Assembly (NCBI GenBank): GCA_902362875.1
Contig: CABIYF010000004.1
Location: 62,001 to 126,000, forward strand
Length of the DNA: 64,000 bases
Direction of reading: 5' to 3'
Source: Eubacteriaceae bacterium
Lineage (GTDB): Bacteria > Bacillota > Clostridia > Lachnospirales > Lachnospiraceae
Shown here: positions 8,306-16,819 of the stretch, in pieces
Numbering within the stretch: the stretch's first letter is position 1
How the letters are laid out: every line of letters begins with the position of its first letter
The notes under the pieces: model-generated
What the model was told of the DNA's origin: nothing
What the model saw: the letters and a program-made list of their open reading frames with translations, nothing else
Database searches by the model: none
Translations under genes and position numbers: made by a program

Positions 8306-9622
8306 TTACTTTCTGATTCTTTCTAAATATTCTTTGATATTCTTCTCATATCCATTTTCCGTTGGCTCGTAAAATGTTGTTCCCAGAAGTTCATCTGGAA
8401 GATACTGTTGTTTTACATAATGATCCGGATAATCATGTGCATATTTATATCCGATTCCATGTCCTAATTTGGCTGCACCTTTATAATGAGCATCTCTTAA
8501 ATGGTTTGGAACTGCCCCGATCTTATGATTTCTGACAGCTTCTAACGCCTGATCGACTGCCATGTATGCTGCATTGCTCTTTGGCGCACTGGCTACATAG
8601 GTCACTGCCTGTGCCAGAATGATCCTTGCTTCCGGCATTCCGATCCGCTCAACTGCCTGTGATGCTGCAACTGCCACCTGAAGTGCTTGTGGATCAGCAT
8701 TTCCAACATCTTCGGATGCACAGATCATGATTCTTCTTGCAATAAATGTCACACTTTCTCCGGCATCGATCATTCTTGCCAGATAATAAACTGCTGCATC
8801 CGGGTCGGATCCTCTCATACTTTTGATAAATGCTGAGATCACATCATAGTGGTTATCTCCGTCTTTATCGTATTTTGTCACTCTTTTCTGGATACATTCC
8901 TGTGCTACTTCGATATCAATATGAATCTTTCCGTCTTCGGCTGGTTCTGTTGTTAAGATTCCAAGTTCGATCGCATTTAAGGCACTTCTTGCATCTCCTT
9001 CTGCCATATCAGAAAGAAAATCTAACGCGTCATCTGTAATCGTTGCTCCGTAGATTCCCATTCCTTTTTCATCATCGGTTATGGCTCTTTGTATCAACTT
9101 TTTAATGTCTTCTTTATCAAGTGAATGTAATTCAAATACATTTGATCTTGATATCAACGCCTGATTGACTTCAAAATACGGATTCTCTGTCGTTGCCCCG
9201 ATTAAAATGATCGTTCCGTCTTCCACAAATGGCAGCAGGTAATCTTGCTGTGCTTTATTGAATCTGTGAATCTCATCGATGAACAAAATCGTCTTCTTCT
9301 GATACATTCCAAGAGATTCTTTTGCATCGGCTACTGCTTCCTGCATATCTTTCTTGCCAGATGTTGTGGCATTCATCTGCACAAAATTTGCCTTTGTTGT
9401 ATTGGCAATGACTTTGGCTAACGTTGTCTTTCCTGTTCCCGGTGGCCCATAGAAAATGATAGAGCTGATCTTGTCAGCTTTGATCGCCCTGTATAGTAAT
9501 TTATCTTTTCCGATAATATGTTCCTGTCCAACCACTTCATCAAGAGTTGTCGGTCTCATTCTCCCTGCTAATGGGGATTCTTTATCTTTATTTAATTCTC
9601 TTGCATATTCAAATAAATCCAT
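8306..9622 (-). CDS. rarA: Replication-associated recombination protein A (AAA+ ATPase)
   Basis: This 438-residue RarA/MgsA is a clamp-loader-like AAA+ protein acting at stalled replication forks. Visible motifs are the RPTTLDEVVGQEH start, Walker A GPPGTGKTT, Walker B ILFIDEIHRF, sensor region GATTENP and the C-terminal tetramerisation part with NHLRDAHYKGA. Length and ends are normal. The start follows TGGAGGAAA. It appears monocistronic. Confidence 0.95.
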   Translation of the reverse strand: MDLFEYARELNKDKESPLAGRMRPTTLDEVVGQEHIIGKDKLLYRAIKADKISSIIFYGPPGTGKTTLAKVIANTTKANFVQMNATTSGKKDMQEAVADAKESLGMYQKKTILFIDEIHRFNKAQQDYLLPFVEDGTIILIGATTENPYFEVNQALISRSNVFELHSLDKEDIKKLIQRAITDDEKGMGIYGATITDDALDFLSDMAEGDARSALNAIELGILTTEPAEDGKIHIDIEVAQECIQKRVTKYDKDGDNHYDVISAFIKSMRGSDPDAAVYYLARMIDAGESVTFIARRIMICASEDVGNADPQALQVAVAASQAVERIGMPEARIILAQAVTYVASAPKSNAAYMAVDQALEAVRNHKIGAVPNHLRDAHYKGAAKLGHGIGYKYAHDYPDHYVKQQYLPDELLGTTFYEPTENGYEKNIKEYLERIRK

Positions 9623-9768
9623 AGTTTTCCTCCAGATTTTATCTTAGCACAGGGTATTTAGAAAATCTATCAATTGTTAATAGTTTTTTTATAAATAGGT
9701 CATGATTTTATCATATTCCTCTGATATAATAAGAGAAGTTAATAACAAAGCACGGGTTAGGAGTTATC

Positions 9769-10386
9769 ATGAAAAATACAGCAATTGAAAAACTTTCTTA
9801 TACCGAAGTTACGAAGAATATCAGCCAGGCTGAATATGACCAGACACAGGAAGAATACATCCTGTCCAAATCTCCTGATAAATATATGATCAGTCTTCCG
9901 GTCAAGGTATTAATGTTTGAAGGAGCAGAGGACAGTTCCCCATTTACATATTATTTTTATATGGAAAATGATGAAGATCTTTATCTGATGCAGAGGAAAC
10001 GAAACGGATCAGTCGTCGATAAGACTAAAATTCCTCTGACAAAAGAACAAGGACAGAAGATTTTGGATGGCGATTATCAGTTTTTATTAGACAGTGATGA
10101 ACCGTTACTTAATTCTCTTTATTTCCAGTTTACGGTAAATCAGCTGCATCCTTTATATAAGAAGGAGTGCACAAGAAAGATTTTTCATCAGAATCGGTTC
10201 TTAGATGAGATTGTGGATATTCATATTGTTCGAACACCTTTTGAAGAAGATAAAGACTTCTTTGCCACACATGATACGATGCTCAAAGGTGGTACGAAGA
10301 ATAATCTTAGGAGAAATACGAGACAGTATTTGAATATGTCAAAACCTATGGCAGATTTGTTGAATTATCAGAATTCATTAGTATAA
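9769..10386 (+). CDS. Hypothetical soluble protein
   Basis: This gene encodes 205 residues with no signal or membrane segment and a good GGAG ribosome site; a tataat box lies 55 bases upstream. The alternation of basic and aromatic strands (YLMQRKRNG, KKECTRKIF) faintly recalls the beta-tunnel folds of VTC/CYTH proteins, but no diagnostic motif is seen. It is convergent with rtcB and shares a terminator with it. Confidence 0.65.
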   Translation: MKNTAIEKLSYTEVTKNISQAEYDQTQEEYILSKSPDKYMISLPVKVLMFEGAEDSSPFTYYFYMENDEDLYLMQRKRNGSVVDKTKIPLTKEQGQKILDGDYQFLLDSDEPLLNSLYFQFTVNQLHPLYKKECTRKIFHQNRFLDEIVDIHIVRTPFEEDKDFFATHDTMLKGGTKNNLRRNTRQYLNMSKPMADLLNYQNSLV

Positions 10387-10393
10387 TATTTAT

Positions 10394-10444
10394 AAAAATA
10401 ATATCATTCTCAGAATTTATATTTCCTCGAATGATATTATTTTT
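10394..10444. terminator. Bidirectional terminator
   Basis: Perfect 16-base arms aaaaataatatcattc (10394-10409) and gaatgatattattttt (10429-10444) have A and T runs on both sides. They lie between the convergent hypothetical gene and rtcB. Confidence 0.85.
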
Positions 10445-10446
10445 TA

Positions 10447-11652
10447 TTATGAAGCCTTAAAATTAAATACGGGCTTCATCACTTCCACCACATCCACTGA
10501 CTCTCTGACCACATCAATAATATCTTCCAAAGATTTATAAGCCATCGGTGCTTCATCTAGTGTCTGTTCATTAACTGATGTTGTGTAAATTCCTTTCATG
10601 GATTCTTTATATGCTTGCATATCTAACTGATCTTTTGCCTTCGTTCTTGACATTAATCTGCCTGCACCATGTGGTGCTGAATCATTCCATTCTTTGTTTC
10701 CTTTTCCGATTGCCAGAATGGAACCATCTCTCATATTCACAGGAATCAATACTTTTTCTCCTTGATGCGCTGCGATTGCACCTTTTCTTAGAATCATTTC
10801 TTCTGTGTCAATATAATTATGGATTGTATGGAAAGATTCTTCTGCCGTCATACCTGTTCTTTCTAAAATGATCTCTGCCATTCTCTCTCTATTTCTTCTT
10901 GCAAATGCCTGACAGATTTCTACATCATGTAAGTAATCTTCTAAAAATCTTCCATACAACCAGCAAAGATCTTCTGGAATACTTAAAACTTTTGTTTTAT
11001 AGCTTTTCTTTAGCTCTTTTAATGCATCTTGTATCTCATTTCTCCGGCCTGCTGCCTTATAAGTTTTTATGATTTCATCTCTTTTTGCAAAATATTCTTC
11101 TTTTCCCATATGAAGATCAACTGCTAGCTGCTGATAGTATTCTGCCACCTGTTTTCCCAAATTACGGCTACCTGAATGGATAACTAAATAATATGTTCCC
11201 TCTGATGCCTGATCGATCTCAATAAAATGATTTCCACCGCCAAGTGTTCCAAGGGAGCGTTCTAATCTTTTTGTATTGTTTAGATTTCTTCTGCATCGTA
11301 ATTGTTCAAGATTAAGTCGTTCTTCTCTGCCTTCCCATACATTCTTTCCAGAAGGAATATAATGACATGCTTCATCTATTTTTTCGAAATCTAATTCTTT
11401 CTCTTTTAATTTCACTGTATACATTCCACATCCAATATCAACTCCGACAACATTTGGACATGCTTTATCAATGACAGTCATTGTTGTTCCAATCGTACAT
11501 CCAGCTCCTGCATGGACATCCGGCATAATACGGATTTTGCTGTTTCTTGTCAGTTCATAATCACACATCGTTCTGATCTGTTCGATCGCTTCTTCTTCGA
11601 TTACTTTTGCATAACAGATCGCTGTATTTACTTTTCCCTTAATCTCTAACAT
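10447..11652 (-). CDS. rtcB: RtcB family RNA ligase
   Basis: This 401-residue RtcB-type ligase joins 2',3'-cyclic phosphate or 3'-phosphate RNA ends to 5'-OH ends using GTP and Mn2+. Family motifs are PDVHAGAGC, VGVDIGCGM (metal-binding Cys), LGTLGGGNHFIE, VIHSGSRNLG and the guanylylated-His region SAPHGAGRLMSR. It is slightly shorter than E. coli RtcB (408). The ATG at 11652 is chosen for its spacing from AAAGGA; the ATG at 11661 is too close. It lies downstream of two WYL-domain genes on the same strand. Confidence 0.92.
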   Translation of the reverse strand: MLEIKGKVNTAICYAKVIEEEAIEQIRTMCDYELTRNSKIRIMPDVHAGAGCTIGTTMTVIDKACPNVVGVDIGCGMYTVKLKEKELDFEKIDEACHYIPSGKNVWEGREERLNLEQLRCRRNLNNTKRLERSLGTLGGGNHFIEIDQASEGTYYLVIHSGSRNLGKQVAEYYQQLAVDLHMGKEEYFAKRDEIIKTYKAAGRRNEIQDALKELKKSYKTKVLSIPEDLCWLYGRFLEDYLHDVEICQAFARRNRERMAEIILERTGMTAEESFHTIHNYIDTEEMILRKGAIAAHQGEKVLIPVNMRDGSILAIGKGNKEWNDSAPHGAGRLMSRTKAKDQLDMQAYKESMKGIYTTSVNEQTLDEAPMAYKSLEDIIDVVRESVDVVEVMKPVFNFKAS

Positions 11653-11709
11653 ATTTCTCATTCCTTTCTTTTTTCTTTATTCTATCTGGAAATATGCCTC
11701 TTATCATGG

Positions 11710-11784
11710 AAAAAAAGTTGCGAACTGTTTTATCGCTGTCTTATGAAGTTCCATAATTGCGATATTACTGTTCCCAACTTTTTT
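11710..11784 (-). terminator. Possible terminator or attenuator between WYL genes and rtcB
   Basis: Arms aaaaaaagttgcgaac (11710-11725) and gttcccaactttttt (11770-11784) nearly complement each other, giving a stem ending in a T run on the minus strand. It overlaps the stop region of the second WYL gene. rtcB may therefore be only partly co-transcribed. Confidence 0.45.
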
Positions 11785-12682
11785 GTTTTCTTAAACGTTC
11801 TTTGATTAAATTTACAAAATGCTCTGGCTGTACAACTTTGATCATCGGTCCAAATGACAAAATACGAATTACCATCTCTGTCTCGTCATCTTTGTCATAA
11901 TCCACTGTAATCTGATATTTGTTTTTCGCGATTCTTTCCGCTTTCTTTGGAAAATGTGCAAACTGTAATAGAACTCTTTCTAAGGCCTTTCTTTCATCTT
12001 CGAGTTCAAAGATCACTCTTCTTTTTCTTGGTGGAATTCTGTGAATCAGCTTTGTATTCTCGGTTGTTTTTGTGCCTTCACAACTTACAATCCGTCCAAG
12101 ATTGACGGTTCCGCCTAGTCTGCTTCCAAATCCTGCGACACGGAATTTATCATCTTTTTCGGAATATTCAAGATATTTCGGCAAAATCTTCATTGATACT
12201 TTTTGGCCTTTATGATTATATGTAGTAATTTCTAACGGGTATTGATTCTTAATCGCGTCAAGGATCATTCTGAAATTTCTAATATAAACTTTATCTGTAT
12301 AATCATCTCCATCTTGATATTGGTCAAAGATATAGAAATCATCTAGAGTAAATAATGGTTCTATCTCTGGAAAGTCTATTTCTTTCAGATCATCTTGAAA
12401 TAAATGAATTCTTGGATCTTGGCAGATGGATTTTAACCATCGTTTTTGAATTGTTGTAAGTGGCATGGATGGATGATTCTTTAGAACCGTTGTTCCATCT
12501 GACCTAATCAACTGCCATTTTTGTTCTCTTAGTGCTGGTTCTATGCTTAGTACACTTTCTGAAAATGCATATTTCTCTATAATCTTACATATCTCATCTT
12601 TCTTTAATGGATGATCTAATGCTACCTCCAGAATTTTGGCAACTGTCTGATAATACACACTGTAAATTTCATGAAATATCAT
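11765..12682 (-). CDS. WYL-domain regulator, second of a pair
   Basis: This is a 305-residue WYL-superfamily protein. The central region carries the WYL-like beta barrel (LEITTYNHKGQKVSMKILP then the VNLGRIVSCE segment), and the C-terminal part resembles the WCX extension. The N-terminus is helical without an obvious winged helix. Its ATG overlaps the upstream WYL stop by four bases, so the two are coupled and may act together. WYL domains sense nucleic-acid or nucleotide ligands in known cases. Confidence 0.75.
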   Translation of the reverse strand: MIFHEIYSVYYQTVAKILEVALDHPLKKDEICKIIEKYAFSESVLSIEPALREQKWQLIRSDGTTVLKNHPSMPLTTIQKRWLKSICQDPRIHLFQDDLKEIDFPEIEPLFTLDDFYIFDQYQDGDDYTDKVYIRNFRMILDAIKNQYPLEITTYNHKGQKVSMKILPKYLEYSEKDDKFRVAGFGSRLGGTVNLGRIVSCEGTKTTENTKLIHRIPPRKRRVIFELEDERKALERVLLQFAHFPKKAERIAKNKYQITVDYDKDDETEMVIRILSFGPMIKVVQPEHFVNLIKERLRKQKSWEQ

Positions 12683-13923
12683 TGTACTTCACCACCTTCC
12701 AGATCATATAGTTCATACATTTTTTGAATATCTCTTTTAAACTGGGTTTCCAAAATCTTGTTTGAAAAATGAATTTCTGTGATCCTGCATAGAAAAGTCC
12801 TGATCCATGGCACTAGTTCACTTGCATCGTATACTTCTGCATAAAAACGGCTTGTATGATCATCAATCTTTTTGACTTTTCCGCATCTCTTTTCCCGTTC
12901 CAGTCTTTGATGGATATATGGTTCATTTTCTTCATAATGAACTGTAAACTCTACAGTCTCCATCCTCTCTCCTGACCTTGAAGTTGTGCTGACACCCCAT
13001 ATGTGTTTCTTCATGTATTTCAATTTTTTTCTTAATTCTTGAAAATCTTTATCTTCTTTTTCTATTTTTACTGATATTATACGATCTAGTCTGAAAGATG
13101 AAATTCGTTTAAACTGTTGGCTGTACGCCATCAAGTACTGTCTGCCACTTTGTACGCTGATGAAAATTTGTAATGGAATTACTTTCATTTTTGTCTTATT
13201 GCCTGTCCTTTTTTGAAGCATTTGAATTGTCACACTGCTTTTCTTCTGCATTGCTTCGAATAACTGACACATCACATCACTATCCATCGTTCCTGTGATG
13301 TAGTGATGTTTAAATGCAAATTTTCCTTTATGTTTTAGCTGCTGGTCCAGCAAAAATGAACCTATCACCCCGCATGGTACTATTTCTGAGAAATAATCTA
13401 AAATATCTATATTCCCTTTATAAATTTGATCTGATTTCTTATAATATAATGTTTTTCCACATTTTTCAGTTTCTATGATTCCCTCGTTCACATATTCTCT
13501 TAATTTCTTGCGGATTGTTGACTCATCAAATACTTTTGGACTTTCAAATACAGAAAGATATTGATCTACTTGCTTTGTAATCTCATGAATGGAAAGACTT
13601 TCTTTTGCTAATTCTAAAATATCCATTATGATAAAATGGAACGTGATATCACCATCAGTAAAACTCTTTATCTTCCATGCCTGATACAATGGATTATGTT
13701 CTGTGATCCGACTGTCGATGGATAAAAAGACATTTTTCCCATTTTCTGTTTGGTGAAATTGTATATAATTTCCTAGGATACTTTCTATGCGGCGGCGTTC
13801 ATTATCATAAGATCTTGGGCTTTTTCTTGTGTATTCTTCTCGTTTTTTGAAACCATAGACATAGAATTCCCGCATATAGCTACGGATACGGTTGAAGTTT
13901 TTGATCAATTCTTTGTATGCCAT
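12679..13923 (-). CDS. WYL-domain transcriptional regulator, first of a pair
   Basis: This protein has 414 residues. A winged helix-turn-helix is likely around residues 115-170 (SIHEITKQV...STIRKKLREYVNEGII). The WYL domain follows near 220-300, with SVQSGRQYLMAY and SSFRLDRI, and then a C-terminal WCX-like part. It is the first gene of the WYL pair upstream of rtcB. The two genes may control rtcB in response to damaged RNA, replacing the sigma-54 regulator RtcR of proteobacteria; that is inference. Confidence 0.78.
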   Translation of the reverse strand: MAYKELIKNFNRIRSYMREFYVYGFKKREEYTRKSPRSYDNERRRIESILGNYIQFHQTENGKNVFLSIDSRITEHNPLYQAWKIKSFTDGDITFHFIIMDILELAKESLSIHEITKQVDQYLSVFESPKVFDESTIRKKLREYVNEGIIETEKCGKTLYYKKSDQIYKGNIDILDYFSEIVPCGVIGSFLLDQQLKHKGKFAFKHHYITGTMDSDVMCQLFEAMQKKSSVTIQMLQKRTGNKTKMKVIPLQIFISVQSGRQYLMAYSQQFKRISSFRLDRIISVKIEKEDKDFQELRKKLKYMKKHIWGVSTTSRSGERMETVEFTVHYEENEPYIHQRLEREKRCGKVKKIDDHTSRFYAEVYDASELVPWIRTFLCRITEIHFSNKILETQFKRDIQKMYELYDLEGGEVQ

Positions 13924-13998
13924 GGTTTCACCTCGTTTACACTTTTCTGTTCAACTCTTCATAGCTGTCAAGTACCGTTACTGAAAACTTATAAAAAG

Positions 13999-14767
13999 TT
14001 ATAAACCTTTATGTTTCATTCCTACTTCAACGAGTATGCTTTTGTAACGAATCAATTCATGTACTACTCACAAGTTCCTGTACTCTCCATAGGCGTTAAT
14101 TCCTGACTAACGTATCAGTACATATCTGTAATCACTTGAATATATTATGCTACAGATCGTTTCAGAAATTGATCTGCAATGATCACCTGAATATTGTTCC
14201 ACTTAGATTTATATTCCATCTGCCGCCTAAATTCATAAAATCCCTGTTGTTGAACTGCTTTGGATAAATGTCTGTTTTTCATCATTCCCTTTACATTTAA
14301 ATCTTCGATACAGATAAAACTTGGTTCTCGTTTTACGATCTCTGATGTTATATGATGTAAATGATCATGACGGATATCGGTTAGTCTATGATTTAATATT
14401 AATAAAAGTTTTTCCTTTTTGATCACATTCTTCGTTTTACAGTATTCCTTTCCTTGTTTATTGTTCTCGTATGAACGAGAGATGCTACGCTGTAATCTGC
14501 GTTTTTGTTTCTCTAGTTTCTTAACTTTTTTCGTTTTATTGATGTTCTTATATTTATTGCCATCAGAACATATCGCTAAATCTTTAATCCCTAAATCAAT
14601 CCCTATCCCTTCATTGGTGGGAACGGTAACAGAGTCTTCGTATTCAATGCCTACTGTGATCCACCAGTTGATCCCATCATATCTAATACGGGGATTACTA
14701 TAGTTACAATCCGTAGGTATCCGATTCTTTTCCGCAAGTCTGATCCAGTTTATCTTTTGCTTATTCT
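13999..14767 (-). pseudogene. Remnant of an IS605-type TnpB gene
   Basis: The minus strand reads in one frame from about 14767 to 14145 through TnpB sequence: INWWITVGIEYE, the RuvC-I segment GIGIDLGIKDLAIC and the RuvC-II segment FICIEDLNVKG. It then ends in FLKRSVA-stop where the zinc finger should begin. About 130 bases further the typical C-terminal tail EVGMKHKGL-stop appears in a separate piece. The N-terminal third is missing and the gene abuts an Rpn-type fragment at about 14760. It is dead as a nuclease. Confidence 0.8.
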
Positions 14768-15162
14768 TCTTTTTGCTCAGATTTTATAGCATCGTTAATT
14801 AATTTTTGTGATTCAGTAATGCAACCAATTACCATGGCTAATTCGGATGATATATTTTTTTCTTTGTATATATCAGTGATTTTATCATATTTTTCGTCAA
14901 AAATAAATCTGCTAATATTGAATATTGTGTTGACATCGTCGTTGTGAAATTTTAAATATTCGCTTTTACGAAGTTCAATTAAGTTAAATTTATAATCCGA
15001 AATTAAAGGTTTAAAAACATCTGGGATTTCTAGCATATCAATTAGGGAATGAGGACCGTCCCATGGATTTTCCCCATAGTAAATACATATTGTAAGAACG
15101 CTGTGTAATCGATCCGTTTTCTTCATTGTGATTATACTAGCAAAAACAAGAACAAATGTCAA
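14761..15162 (-). pseudogene. Fragment of an Rpn/PD-(D/E)XK transposase-like gene
   Basis: The 133-residue reading contains the family stretch TICIYYGENPWDG and a following MLEIPDVFKPLISDYKFNL. Rpn-type proteins are near 300 residues. The N-terminal part, with much of the nuclease core, is missing. The first residues (MTFVLVFASIITM) are probably not native, and the last bases overlap the TnpB remnant. It is classed as a remnant rather than a working gene. Confidence 0.7.
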
Positions 15163-15407
15163 TATATGTAAAATAAGATAAGCATAAATAATGAAACAAA
15201 AAAGAAGATATGAGCTGCCGAGAGCGATAGCAGATTATTTCTTAACAGATAATTATTGAGTGTTAACACAGAATTCGTCTGATAAGTTCTAAATCATTGG
15301 AAAAGTAGTAGAGGAAACATCCAAAACAAAATTTCAATATCTTAAGAACAAATTAAACGAATATTATATGAATGGTAAAGTAAGAAATAAAATTTTAAAG
15401 ATAATGA
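15163..15407 (+). other. AT-rich spacer with short gene remnants
   Basis: No intact gene. An ATG at 15191 opens 22 codons reading MKQKRRYELPRAIADYF..NY before a stop; this resembles the N-terminal signature of the two nearby small proteins. A second open stretch ends at 15417 (YLKNKLNEYYMNGKVRNK) and is not recognised. Confidence 0.35.
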
Positions 15408-15474
15408 AAAAGAGTTAGGTTTTTATTCAATGTCATCTTAACTTAATGACATTGAATAAAAACCTAACTCTTTT
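15408..15474. terminator. Very long perfect bidirectional hairpin
   Basis: A 29-base perfect inverted repeat (15408-15436 with 15446-15474) surrounds a 9-base loop. A/T runs at both feet make it a terminator in both directions. It closes the minus-strand small-protein gene. Confidence 0.85.
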
Positions 15475-15492
15475 GTTATTATCAGTATAAAA

Positions 15493-15897
15493 TTAAGAAT
15501 GATTTGGTCTGTTTTTGTATGTAGATTTTACATATCCTTGATGATGCCAAGTTCGATTACCACTCTTAGTTGTCCAATAAATGTAGTCTCCTTGTTTAAC
15601 AGAAGAGTAGGATTTTGAATATCGATAACTGGAATCAGTGTATAAATTACAAGGTAAATTTCCTAAACCATCAGTTCCTTCTTCGATCATAGAAACTGCA
15701 ACACCTTTTGAATTTGTGTAAATATGCTGATTTGTATCAAGTCCACAATGTTTAGCAACATGATCTACTCCATAATGACCTTTATCCACTTTATTGGCAG
15801 AATCTATTGAGCAGGCAACACCCCAACAAGCGGCTACATACTCATTGGTCATAAATGTTTCTTCAAAAGCCATAGGACGTTCGTATTTTCGTTTCAT
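15493..15897 (-). CDS. Small protein with YERP...NEYVAAC N-terminus, RiPP precursor candidate
   Basis: The protein has 134 residues. It begins MKRKYERPMAFEETF and reaches NEYVAAC with Cys at position 24, exactly as in the divergent neighbour at 16337. The rest differs: it is rich in Tyr, Ser, Lys, Asn and Gly, has three further Cys, and ends in GNRTWHHQGYVKSTYKN. There is no membrane segment. AGGGGGA lies upstream of the ATG, and a near-consensus promoter drives it. A shared leader-like block before a variable body, next to a radical SAM/SPASM enzyme, suggests a modified peptide, but 134 residues is long for a RiPP precursor. It could instead be an exported or surface protein. Confidence 0.65.
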   Translation of the reverse strand: MKRKYERPMAFEETFMTNEYVAACWGVACSIDSANKVDKGHYGVDHVAKHCGLDTNQHIYTNSKGVAVSMIEEGTDGLGNLPCNLYTDSSYRYSKSYSSVKQGDYIYWTTKSGNRTWHHQGYVKSTYKNRPNHS

Positions 15898-15962
15898 AAA
15901 ATTCCCCCTAATGTATTAATTTAGTCGTAATAAGTATACTTCCCCTTAAAATATACAACATC

Positions 15963-15991
15963 ATTATATAAAGAAAAACTGCTTGAAGCAA
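15963..15991 (-). promoter_or_regulatory. Promoter of the leftward NEYVAAC gene
   Basis: On the minus strand TTGCTT (15986-15991) and TATAAT (15963-15968) are separated by 17 bases, about 65 bases upstream of the start codon. Confidence 0.7.
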
Positions 15992-16223
15992 GTATTTTTA
16001 TGAAAAATTCAATGATTGATAGGTAAATATTATGATATGCGAAGAGATTACATGTGAACTTAAGATTATTCACTGGTAGATTATGAAAAAATAAGGATTT
16101 TTTTACAAATGATTGAAAAATCTAGGATTTCAGACTATAATAAAGTAAAAATATTAAATTAGAAGATGATGGTTTGTTGAAATAGCAGATTACGAAAAAA
16201 AGATGCCTTTTACAGATGGTTTA

Positions 16224-16252
16224 TTGCGTTAAATGGCAGATTCTAGTATAAT
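16224..16252 (+). promoter_or_regulatory. Promoter of the rightward NEYVAAC gene
   Basis: TTGCGT (16224-16229) and TATAAT (16247-16252) have a 17-base spacer. The 5' leader before the start codon is about 75 bases. Confidence 0.72.
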
Positions 16253-16336
16253 ATAGTCATGAAAAAAGATGTTACAGAATGATGATGCAATATAAGATGA
16301 AGATAGAATTTGTATAGAAGGAAAGGGGAAATGATT

Positions 16337-16765
16337 ATGAAAAGAAGATATGAAAGACCAAGTGCTTATATAGAAGAATTTACACCGAATGAGTATGTGG
16401 CAGCTTGTGGAGAGGGTGGAACTATTTATAAATTTCAATGTACAGCAGGTGGAGGAAAAAATGGTGACCTTACAGATATAACAGGTACGATAAATTATAC
16501 AGATGGTGGAAGACATAAGGAGTTAGGTACAGAAAGATATACTAGTTATCATGCATGTAATGCTGAACATAGTGCATCTAGTAGCGATACTTTTGTTAGA
16601 GGACGTTATTATCCTAATGGTGGATATGATAACCTTAAAGGTAAGTATGAAGAAGTGTATATTTGGTTTGAACCAGTAAGTAAGGATTGGTGGGGAAATA
16701 AAGGATATGATATTCATGCAACTACCAATTTAAATCCGGAAACATGGGAAACAGCTAAATCATAA
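16337..16765 (+). CDS. Small protein with YERP...NEYVAAC N-terminus, RiPP precursor candidate
   Basis: The protein has 142 residues. The start at 16337 gives ideal spacing from GGAAAGGGG and aligns with the partner: MKRRYERPSAYIEEF, then NEYVAAC with Cys24. The remainder is Gly/Thr/Tyr/Asn-rich (TAGGGKNG, GRYYPNGGYDN) with two more Cys. A strong terminator follows at once and the radical SAM gene begins 54 bases later, so the small protein should be made in excess of the enzyme, as with RiPP precursors. No database family is recognised, although N-termini ending in NEYVAAC are familiar from other Lachnospiraceae. Confidence 0.68.
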   Translation: MKRRYERPSAYIEEFTPNEYVAACGEGGTIYKFQCTAGGGKNGDLTDITGTINYTDGGRHKELGTERYTSYHACNAEHSASSSDTFVRGRYYPNGGYDNLKGKYEEVYIWFEPVSKDWWGNKGYDIHATTNLNPETWETAKS

Positions 16766-16772
16766 AAAATAC

Positions 16773-16800
16773 AAAAAGAACCGAGCTACCGGTTCTTTTT
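16773..16800 (+). terminator. Terminator or attenuator before the radical SAM gene
   Basis: Perfect 11-base arms aaaaagaaccg (16773-16783) and cggttcttttt (16790-16800) enclose a 6-base loop. Partial read-through would set the precursor-to-enzyme ratio. Confidence 0.8.
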
Positions 16801-16819
16801 TATTACAAGGAGAGTGATC

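Larger units (their letters stand above)
15898..16336. other. Divergent intergenic region between the two NEYVAAC genes
   Basis: About 440 AT-rich bases without a gene. They hold one promoter for each flanking gene and short imperfect repeats of gcagatt (around 16185 and 16235). No operator palindrome is obvious. Confidence 0.6.
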
